From Jackrogersella multiformis (Eukaryota > Ascomycota > Sordariomycetes > Xylariales > Hypoxylaceae): 64,000 nt of DNA. The stretch is from the NCBI GenBank assembly GCA_902806575.1, contig CADCXD010000004.1, forward strand, positions 992,001 to 1,056,000, read 5' to 3'. Below are positions 49,776 through 59,487 of the stretch, one piece after another; within the stretch, counting starts at the first letter, position 1; each line of letters starts with the position of its first letter. The notes beneath the pieces are model-generated. The model was not told the DNA's origin and searched no databases. It was given only the letters and a program-made list of their open reading frames with translations. The position numbers and the translations under genes are program-made.

Positions 49776-52700
49776 GGTTATAACTGAAATTCGATGGATA
49801 GATGTTTTCAAAAAGTTGTTAGGTTCTCACAATATCGGGGATTTGTTGGCAGATGGCAAATTCTATATACAAGGGTTTCCAGGAGACCCGCTAGTATTTA
49901 TGTTCAGAGTGCCCCTTCACGCGGACCCGGGATAATCAAGCAATGACATAGATTTTACATTAGGTAGAAGTACTATAGTCATCATTTGCAAGACTAGGCA
50001 CTTAGATGATTGCTAACCTAGTTGCGTAAATCACCGTAAGCATCGGCGACATTCTTCAGAGAAGGCAGGGGGACCAATTGCCTGATTCGGGATTTAGGCC
50101 AGTCACAATGTCTTCGAAATGTCCCTCTGACAGAGTAAATGCCATGTCTCGTCTCTATTTGAAAAGGTTTTTGTATCGTAATGGCAACCAACACGGATTC
50201 AATGCAATACCTCCTCACATAATCCCGAAGGTGGATGGCTTTAAGGGGCCGGCCAGCACTAAATCCGTTAGGGGGGGACCTCCGTCTGACTGACCATGCG
50301 GTTTTAGATATTTTACAAAATAAAGCATTAGTTATCTTAGTAATACATGTTGTCTTAGTTCATTATGGGTATTAAGTGAGGAATGTTTTTATCTCAAGAC
50401 TGGCGAGCCTAAGTATTGAATCATGTCGTATTAGTTACATGTCATTTTCTTCGAGGCTTACCACTTAGTCCTTGAACGCGCCGGGCGAAACTCGCACTTT
50501 AAAGCGATAGAAGCATCATATGATTCATTCAAATATTGGAAGTTTAGCCAATGCCGCATCTTTTTTACTGTCTAGCGAGTGTGTATATATAAAAACATGA
50601 CCATCCATACTTGGGTAGCCACGAAGGGATGAAGCTCTTTTTATGGGTTTAACGCTCGAAATTGTACTTTTAAGGCTACCTAGTTATTATTATGTTTTAA
50701 CAGCATTTGCAAAACTTACTTAAGTATTTAAGAAAGTTTGTTGCTTTATTAAGTGAATACATTGTCATATAAACTAATAAGTAAGGAGTAATTATAGAAT
50801 AGCAAAACAAATCCTGAAAAGGGGAGAGCTTTGAAACGAGATGCCTTCTAACATTTGATCTTATCACGGCTTATATGAAAGTCCATCACGATGAAGGATG
50901 TTTCAAAATTACCTATAATATTGGAAAAATCAATGGCTATATTAGTATAATGTAAATCAACATATTCCTTAGGCCCGGTTACGTACATTTAAGCCATTAT
51001 GACAGTTAAGGATATGCCCTGAACTGTTATTTCTTTATAGGAATATCATATCACATTCATACTTAAGGTTTATAACATCCTTTAAGAAGACATACTAATC
51101 ATAAAAAGACTTTGGTGGTTAGGCTTCTTTAAGTCTTAATCGTCCCCAAAACTAAAAGTAGGAAACGGGGATGACGCTATGCTCATTGATCCCAGCATTA
51201 TGGAGTTTTCATCTGTTACCGGTAAATCCGACGTCCGGATAAAGGCTACCGGCCGGAACTTATCACTTTTCAATGTGGAATTTACGTATTCCCGTCACAT
51301 ATATTAATATAATATGGTTTCACTGGCATCTGTTCAATTATATATAAATATAGAATTATTCCCTTCCCGGTGCATCGCTCTAATTTGGCTGGGCGAAAAT
51401 GGTAGAGGTGTTTTAACCAGGTGGTGAAAGTTCTTAATATTAATACTCCCCCCCTTTTTTTCCTAAGTGTTATTGTCTGGACTACCCTCCCATTAAGAGC
51501 CTTGGCAGCATAATAACTTCACGAAACATACACTGATGAAATACGATTTCAGGCGTCTCATAGTTCTTGAAAGGAAGAACGGAATGATATAGGCTGCACT
51601 GCTTAGAACCTATCCTATTTTACTGAGATATCCATATGGCACAATGTTTTTGCAAGCCTTAGGTAGGTGTCACGTACCCCCACTATGAGCACTTACTGAG
51701 CACTTACACTTACTAAGGACCTATCGGAGCCACTTAAGCCTCCAATAACACAACAGCCACAAGTCGCACTGAGAATTGATTTACATCATCATGTAGCTCT
51801 AGATCTGGCATATCTAGCGATATTTGGAGAGCGGTCTGTACAATGTGGTGTTGCTGTAGTGTAAGTTCTGGGGATAGCACTCGATACCCCTAAGAGCTCC
51901 GTTTCAACGGGTTTGATTGGCTCTTGGCGAGAGAGTAGCCCGTATGAAAAAAGGGGTAGCCCAGCAGCTCGGATAACAACGCTCCTCTTTTGTAAAGGTA
52001 GAAAATATAATGAGGCCGACGTAACGAAGGCACCTATAAATTTTAAGGTCTGCTAATTTGCAAGAAGCATTTGCCGTGTGTGTATTATCCATGCTGCCAT
52101 GTTACATAACCCCTATTATTGTGCCGCCTTTATGTAAGATCTGAAGATTAACCACCATTAGGACACAATTGCAGAGTAATTACGTAATTGCATCCTTCGG
52201 AGCTACACTACCGACTACATACCTGTGTAGTAAGAATATGACGATCTTTCGGGGTCATGTAAATGCTGATCTGATCTGTATTCACAATCCGTGAATTTTA
52301 ATTGGTAGACTCAGCTGCCGGCTGCCGGCTGCCGTCTCCCGTCCTTATTTATGTATGCCGTCTTTATGCAGTTTATGTATCGTATACCGTATCCGTATTC
52401 GGCAAGGCAGGATGTCTTGATTGGCTTAGAATTGATCCTCGATCGCTAGCCGTTTTACAACCCACTTTATTCGTCATTATGTACAGTAAAGGGACAATAC
52501 CTGCCAGTAATGCTTCAAGTATATCATCGTAATCGTACAAAAGATTGCCTTTTTAACCCATCCGAATTGCAAGGTTTCGATCGAATAAAAATAAACTAAA
52601 GATCGTGAAGATGAAACTGGGTTTGGAATGGTTAGTCTGATGGTAGGTATATCCACATGGTGGAAATATGTAACAATTATAATCTATGGATATAGGCTAG

Positions 52701-52827
52701 CATTAATACTACGTATCTGCCCATCCTAGAACAAATCACAGGGACTATAAAGTCGCTTACTCCTGCTACAAGGTGCACCCGATCCTCTATACTCTCAACA
52801 ACATTTATATTAACGATCGCGTCTATA
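49776..52827. other. gene-free, partly AT-rich gap
   Basis: No gene is supported over 3 kb. A minus-strand frame at 50018-50218 is mildly protein-like (LVPLPSLKNVADAYGDL) but has no start or partner. From about 50300 to 51500 the DNA is AT-rich, with many TTAA words, resembling the blocks at 7.1-8.3 and 12.8-13.8 kb. The right end should hold the P450 promoter. Confidence 0.45.
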
Positions 52828-54521
52828 ATGGAGGCTATCCAACGTGTGCTCCCTGAGGGGCTACCCGTATCCCTCCAGGTGATCATTGCAACCCTAGTCC
52901 TGGGCGTTGTCTATTCGCTAGTCACCGCGGACCGCCCCTTTGCTGGATTTCCAGTAGTAACGGTCAACGGGCAAAGTCCTACCAAAAGTTGGCTATGGCA
53001 CGGCAAAGAAGCCTTAGTTGAAGGCTCACGAAGAGTATGACTGAACTTGATCTTGTCTAACCACTCTTTGCTAATGTATGGTGCAGTTCTCCGGCCCGTT
53101 TCAAGTCATGACCGGTACGGGTCCAAAGATCGTCCTCCCTAATAAGTTCGTCCACGAGCTTCGCAACCATCCCTCGCTGAACTTCCACAAGGCTTTTGCC
53201 AAGGTAGACTGCCTACTCCGCATTCCATCTGCTGTGGGATTTTTAAAAATTGCTAACGGAGCTAGGATTTCATGGTAAATTACCCAGGCTTCGAGGCAAC
53301 ACGACTAGGCCTTCGAGGTGACCAAATAATTCAAGATACTGTGAGAGTGAAACTTACACAGTCCCTTAATTTGATCACGGACGACCTCGTGGACGAAACA
53401 TCCGCGTCGTTGAACGATGTCTTCGGTGATAACGAGGAATGGACCACCAGGCTCATCAGAGACGACATGCTCGAAGTTGTTGCTCGACTTTCGTCAAGGG
53501 TATTTTTAGGAAAGGAGCTATGCCGGAACCGGAGGTGGCTGGATATATCTAAAAGCTATACCGTCGATATATTCCTCGTGTCGCGATTGATGCGGGCTGC
53601 TCCGTCCATCCTCCGCCCCATCGCCTATCTATTGATCCCACAGAGCTGGTCTCTACGGAGAGCTGTCAGGGACGCGCGTAAACTCATCGAACCCGAGGTG
53701 CAGCGTCGCAAGGACGCAGTCGACGCAGCCCATGAAGCCGGGACGAAACCGCCCAAGGTTGCCGACACGATTGGCTGGATGTATGAGGTGGCTAAGGGAG
53801 CCGAGACGGACTTCGTCGCCGCCCAGCTTTCTCTGACGATGGCAGCTATTCACACCACCACGGAGACGAGTTGCTCGGCAATTCTTGATATCTGTGAATA
53901 TCCTGATGTGGTTCAGCAACTTCGAGAGGAGATCGTTCAGGTTATTAGCGAGCACGGGTGGGCCAAGACTTCTATGTACAAGCTCAAGCTTATGGATAGC
54001 TTCTTGAAGGAAGGGCAGCGACTCCGGCCAATGGGTTCTAGTATGATTCACGTGCCTATACCTTTCTTGACCGAGCTAATGGGAAACTAGCTACTATGCA
54101 TCGGTACGTGGAGAAGGACCTGAAGCTCTCCGACGGTACTATACTGCCGAAAGACTCTCGTATGATAGTGGCCGCAAACTTCATGGACCCAAAGATCTAC
54201 CCCGAGCCCGAGAAGTTCGACGCCGCCCGTTTTCTGAAGATGAGGCAACAGCCCGGCCAGGAGAACAGCTGGCAGTTCGTCACCACCAGCCCGGACCATA
54301 CCTTTTTCGGACACGGCGAGCACGCATGCCCTGGGAGATTTTTCGCCTCGAACGAAGTCAAGATCGCGCTGTGCTTTCTATTGCTCAAGTACGACTGGAG
54401 GTTTGTTCCGAACGAGGGCAGGCCTGCTTCCCGGGTTTTCGAGAGTGTCAACGCCGTAGACCAGAAATCGAGGATCCAAGTGCGACGGAGGAAAGCAGAG
54501 ATTGATCTTGATAACTTGTAA
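52828..54521 (+). CDS. cytochrome P450 monooxygenase (CYP503 / ent-kaurene-oxidase-like)
   Basis: Four exons (52828-53034, 53087-53203, 53266-54040, 54091-54521) give 509 residues. The introns, 50-62 nt, have GTATGA, GTAGAC and GTATGA donors and GCTAAT/GCTAAC branch sites. Residues ~13-33 form the N-terminal membrane anchor. The I-helix has AAIHTTTE (~301-308) instead of the textbook AGxDT, as in the fungal ent-kaurene-oxidase group. The K-helix ExxR is E357-R360 (KEGQRLRP). The heme loop is FFGHGEHACPGRFF with C446 as the thiolate ligand. Apparent stops between the open segments all fall in introns, so the gene looks functional. Matching text includes GPFQVMTGTGPKIVLPNKF and DFMVNYPGFEA. Such enzymes oxidise diterpenes or other secondary metabolites at the ER, with a reductase partner. 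No terpene cyclase is in the window, so the substrate is open. Confidence 0.88.
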
Positions 54522-54994
54522 AGCTTTTTGTCTTAGGCCTATTAGTACATATATGTATATGTCGAGCCATGTTTGTGTGATAGTCAACATACTTATATAT
54601 ACCCAGCTTGTTAATTAGAGAAAACCAAGTAAATTCAGGGATAACTCATCTTATTTGATCATATTAGGATGCTGTTCTCAGGAAATCTTGCACCGCATAC
54701 CGCTACGTGATATGTACCTAGGTAGGTAACTATTCATTTCAGTCAATATATTTTATCTTCCGTGAAACTACTCTTGCCCGGAGCTTTCTTTGGAAAGCAA
54801 CCCAAGGGGCCTCGTAGGTAGCCACTAGTTCCGCCCTTTTCGACTAAACTGATTCGAACGATATAGGCTCTTTCATAATTTCTTTCACTCTCAGATAAGT
54901 GCCTACTAGCTAGTAGAGTACCTAGTGCCGATCGAACTGTAGTAACTGTCGGTTGCTTAGATTAGATTGAGCTAATCTCTTCCTTGGCCTCCCG
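54522..54994. other. convergent gap between P450 and DUF726 gene
   Basis: 473 bp of non-coding DNA holding the two 3' ends. One TACCTAGGTA palindrome is at 54715-54724. No clear poly(A) hexamer stands out. Confidence 0.5.
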
Positions 54995-57263
54995 TTATAT
55001 CTTGAGATCCTCCTCACCACCTACGTCCGCTTTGGCACTAGCGTCCCGCTTGGTGCCCCTTTTAGCAGCTTCACGCTGCTCCTCTTCCTTCTTCTCCTGC
55101 TCTGCTAGCTTCCGTTCTTCGTGTTCAAGCTCCTGCATATCGATATCTTCAAACCCAATCCGCTTAAGGATAGGTGCCGTCGCGTGGCGGTACAGCGTGT
55201 GACCATTGACCAAATCTCCAACTTCTACGTTCTCGATGCCCTTGACGTTAAGCACTGGGTTTAGCCCCGCGACGCCGAACTGGATGCTGCTGCTTCTGTA
55301 CAGGAAAGCTAGGATGTAGTCTTTCGAGCTGTAGGCATTGACTACTCTGCCGGTCACTACGGAGCGAATTCGGCGCCAGTTAGCGGAATTGCTCGGAGTC
55401 GGCGCGCCTAACATTATCGCGTTCTCGACGAGTCCGAAAGCTTTTCTCTCAGCAAGCTGCTGCAGACACACATATATAACCTTTGCGCCGAGCGAGTACC
55501 CCACAAGTGTGACCGGTCGTTCGCCTTGTGCTTTGTTGATGAGAGCATCCGCGAGTACTCCCCCGGCCTTCTGTGCCCGCTGGTTAGCGATGTTCCAAGG
55601 GTTGTCGATGATATGACGAGCTTTCTGAGTATGCGTTAGCAGTCAATTCAGCAATTGTATATCTCGCTTTCAATAGACATTTTATCTCGTAAAGGATAAA
55701 ATAGATGATACTCAGCGAGCATGACACTGAGGGTATTCAAGGTCGCCAATTGACAGGCATATGACTTATAAGAGATATTCATATTTACCAGCAGGGCTAA
55801 TGGCCACAATCCAGCCGTCAATGCAGCGAAGACGGTGCGTTTAATAATCTCAGACTTCGCATATGACCAAGCGGCGGAAGTGACTAAAGCAGTGAGCGCG
55901 TTGCCCAAGTTCATCAGCGCCTCAAGCTCGAAGCGAAGAGCGAAAGACTCTTGGCCCGATCCTATGATTTTCCAAGGCTTTACCGTGTCGTCTTTATCAC
56001 CTAGCCAACCAGATACTCCAATAGAAATTCGCAACCGACGTGCCTCCTTTTCATTCTCTCCAGATTTGTGGATGGGCACAAATGCAAAGTCCTCCACGTC
56101 TCTAGTGTATTTTTCCACTATTATAATCAAAGTAAATTAATATTTATAGATATATTTAAGAAACTATTTGGATTAGATGTTGGGATAAAAGGGGTTTGCT
56201 TACTAGCCTTGCTCGTCATCCTCGCACCATAAGCTCCGAACAAACCACCCACGAGTACACCACTTCCGGCCAATGCTCCAAGATATCCTGCCGTGGCCGT
56301 GGCCCCGAGGCCTATCCCACCTAATACAGTACCAAGGCCAGCGGCCAAGAGAGGAGCCGCCAGTCCGCCAGTGATGCCTATTAGGGCTGCACCGGCAACA
56401 CCAGCTACACCCATCTTCCATCTACGAGCAGTGCGATTGCCCTCAGCTCTTTTCTTCGTCTCATCACCAGCCGACATTTTCTCAGCTGCCGTCAAGAGGC
56501 CTTGGGCAACCCCCTTTTCATCTTCTGATAGCACCGTAACCGATAGGCCTAGGCTCGTAGTAAGGTACAGCAATAAAGTCCGCGAGTATGCATTATAGTG
56601 CTCCAGGCTTAGTAGTAGCAGTAGGACTGAGTGAAGTATCAATATCCTCTGTTCCTTGGTCACTTTGCGCAATACGTTTTCCACAGGAGGGTAGAGACTT
56701 AGAGTTTCTTCGGTAATCGTATCCTCAGGGTCGTTGGCATCGATTCCTTCTAAACTCGGGTCGGAATTTGAATGAGTGAGCTTTGGTTCCGCTTGCTTCG
56801 ACTGTCCCTCGGCGGTTTTCCTGGAGTTGACAACTTCCCCGATACGGAGAATAACACTATCCCTCCAATCATCGAAGAACTCTACGGCGCTAGTCTTCAA
56901 CGCGACCATTTTCTCTTCACCAACCTCCTTCTCGAGTTTCGCAAGTTCAGCTTTCTGTTTCTTTAGTATTCTTTGCTTCTTTCGATCATCGCCGTCTAAT
57001 TTCTCAGGGTCGAGTGGTTCACCATTGTCGTCTGTAACTGTAGCAACCTGGACCACCTGAGAACCTGTCTCCTTAGGGTCGAAAGTATCGATGATCCGTT
57101 TTCGTATGAGCTCGGTGATATCACAAATGAGAATTGTGAGGGCGCTACGGTCCTCATCCGTCTCGAGTACGGTTGTTAGCGACTCGCCGTCGTCATTTTG
57201 CTTAGTTTTCTCCGCGTTGCTTCCACCTAGAAACGACTTAGTTTTCTTAAACATCGACGACAT
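54995..57263 (-). CDS. DUF726 (TMCO4-type) alpha/beta-hydrolase membrane protein
   Basis: Three minus-strand exons (57263-56204, 56117-55789, 55624-54995) join with phases 1 and 0, giving 672 residues. The N-terminal half is charged with coiled-coil features. Residues ~290-350 form a Gly/Ala-rich hydrophobic stretch, likely two membrane helices. The hydrolase part follows, with the nucleophile elbow GYSLG (S507), an Asp in KDYILAFLYR and a His in VNGHTLYRH as probable triad members. The C-terminus is Lys/Glu-rich. Text such as DNPWNIANQRAQKAG and INKAQGERPVTLVGYSLGAKVIY is typical of DUF726. The yeast relative YFL034W (MIL1) and human TMCO4 are membrane-associated; their substrates are poorly known. 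The second intron is 164 nt and open in the upstream exon's frame for a while, so its donor (GTAAAT) is the least certain part. Confidence 0.85.
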
Positions 57264-57640
57264 TTCGCTATATGGTTAAGTTTAAATATACTAAATAAAT
57301 AGTATACTTAATAAAAGTTACTTTTTCAAGAATGAACATTAAAAGTCGGGTTGCCTAAACATGAGTCTTACCTACCTTACCTAACTGCCCCCCAATAGCT
57401 GAAGGAAGCTACGTCATCAATCCCGAGCTTCGCTTACGTACAGCGATCATCGTTGTTTAGATGTGCGATCTATGCGATGGAACCGATAAATTCATATAGC
57501 CAGTAGAGAGGATTTAACCTTAACGGGGAGCAATGTCATTTATTCAATTACTTCCAAAGTTCTTGGACCCCCGAAAAAAAACAACAACTTCACATCACAC
57601 ATCACCAAGACTGTGTTTCTATTATCTAGCATGCTACCAT
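57264..57640. other. gap between two minus-strand genes
   Basis: 377 bp without a gene. It should hold the DUF726 promoter and the 3' end of the 57641-58562 gene. Confidence 0.4.
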
Positions 57641-58562
57641 TTACGATTGCTCATTCGACAGCGCAATGCTATTCGGTTGACTAGCATAACCGATTGTATC
57701 AAAGTACTTGCGCATAGCATCATCCGTTGTACTTCCGATGTAGAAATTCCCAAGGAGCTGCGCTGTCATTTCAGCATGTGTTATCACCCCGAGACGGATC
57801 GCGTCATGCATCAAGTCCATCAGAGAGTGTTGGTTTACAGCACGTCTAACCCGCCCTGAGATACTATCAGTATATCATGAGCAATCGAAGGAGCTTTGAA
57901 CCTTACTCTTCGTGACCTTGTTTCTGCTCTTCTGTATCTTGATCTCATATTTGATCAAGGAAGAGCTTGGATATTCCGTGTTCAGTCCAACCTCGTGTCC
58001 AAGGCTAGTAATGATGTAGTCAAGCGGCTGGCTATTAAAGCTGAAGTATTTCGGGGTCACTTTTGAAGTTAGCCGCTTAACAGGGTTCTACTAACGGCAA
58101 TGCGGAATCATCACACACAGCTGTCGTCTTTCTTCATCTCCTTTATGTTGACAACGTCGAACTTGATTTCCGACGCCTCCACATTCGCTCTTTTTAAGGT
58201 GTCTCGGATAACCTCGTCGTCCTCTGGGTAGCTTTAGTTGAGTTTCACCATCAACCAAATACAATTTGGGGACATGCTTACTATAGATGACTATCCCTTT
58301 CTCAAAACGGGCATCTGCAGAATAACATATGAGAAAGAAAGCGTCGACGAAGCCGATGAGACGGATTTTCCCAGCCCATCTCTCTCCATTTATCAATACC
58401 TCCCATGGATGAATGTCGCTGGTAACTTGGTCAGAAGATAGAATCGAGAGAAGAGGAGCGCATAGGAGTTGGAACAGCGAAACAAAAATACCAATCGCAT
58501 TCTAGAGATTTATCATGAATCGATCTATCAAACACCTTCAGTACCCGGTGATAGGATGCCAT
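57641..58562 (-). CDS. five-exon gene of unknown function (226 aa), divergent partner of the HET gene
   Basis: No exon is long enough to stand out, but five protein-like segments join with consistent phases: 58562-58492, 58418-58282, 58223-58119, 58059-57907, 57855-57641 (phases 2,1,1,1). Introns of 73, 58, 59 and 51 nt have GTATTT, GTAAGC, GTGTGT and GTAAGG donors. CTGAC, CTAA, CTAAC and CTGAT branch sites lie near the acceptors. The product starts MASYHRVLKVFDRSIHD. It continues through a hydrophobic segment (IRLIGFVDAFFLICYSADAR, ~42-61), a charged region (DTLKRANVEASEIKFDV) and LDYIITSLGHEVGLN. It ends with a helical part (LMDLMHDAIRLGVITHAEM). No known domain is recognised. The start is 925 bp from the divergent HET gene. 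Intron 2 is ambiguous: it could also be 19 codons plus one extra base, which would make this a frameshifted copy. Confidence 0.6.
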
Positions 58563-59487
58563 TTAGTCCTCTCGTTTGTTTTCGTGCAGTACTGTGAGTA
58601 CGAGTCCGGATACTGAGGGAGCCTCAACACAAACTAACTCTTGATAAAAAACCTCGCTTAGTTAATTGACAGTGATCTAGGATCAAATATCCTCTCATTT
58701 CTAAGGATACCTAATATCCCCCTAATACCAGAAAACCCAGCCGGATTGGCCAGAACCTCTATTTCCAGTGGTGGCTGATTGAGGGGTTTGATGGAATATT
58801 GTCAGCTGAAAACCCGATTTTGGCATGCTCGATGCAGCATCAGCTGCACAATCCCTTCATTCAGCTCTATCATTAAGAAGCCACAATAGGTTCAACTTAG
58901 AATAACAATCAGGTCGCCGAATTAAGTTGCTACCCCACCTCCAATACATTCATTCACCGACTGGAAGACGAGAAGTATGACTCTAGATTGGACTGAATCA
59001 CATACGAACCATCATCTCGATAATATGTAAACGCCGAGTTGTGTTACGTGTTTCGTTGATACGGCTCAGAGTATAGAAAGAGAATTGCCGATATGATACT
59101 AGGGGATAATCATTCCGAAACTTAGCAGTCACTGGACAAGACTTATGACTACGGCATGGGGAGCGCATTTGGAGTACTATCTACTTGGGCGCTCAATGGA
59201 GGAGCATCAAGTCCTACATGGCAATGGCGGCAAGTCCGAGGCAGATATCTGTTTAGGTACCTATGGTGAAGCGATATGACATATCATAACAATGTTTCTA
59301 ACCGACTCTGATAGCGATCACGCTACGAACTGTACACGGCGTGGCTTTAAACTTGGAGTCATTCTTCAGGGAGGGGATTCCACCTCTTCAGACCTCATAC
59401 CAGCAAAATAGAGTAAAGTCCTCGTACTATGAGAATCTGTGATGCAAGTTGGTTTGCTTCTGATCGTATTTTGACTGCACAACAACC
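58563..59487. promoter_or_regulatory. divergent intergenic region between the unknown gene and the HET gene
   Basis: 925 bp between opposite start codons, presumably carrying both promoters. No clear TATA box or repeat is seen. No TACCTAGGTA copy occurs here, though a related AGGTACCTA is at about 59256. Confidence 0.45.

Noticed and set aside
52828..54521. P450 as a pseudogene with several internal stops
   Set aside because: Every stop between the open segments falls in a 50-62-nt intron with proper donor, branch and acceptor, and the joined frame matches the family without gaps.
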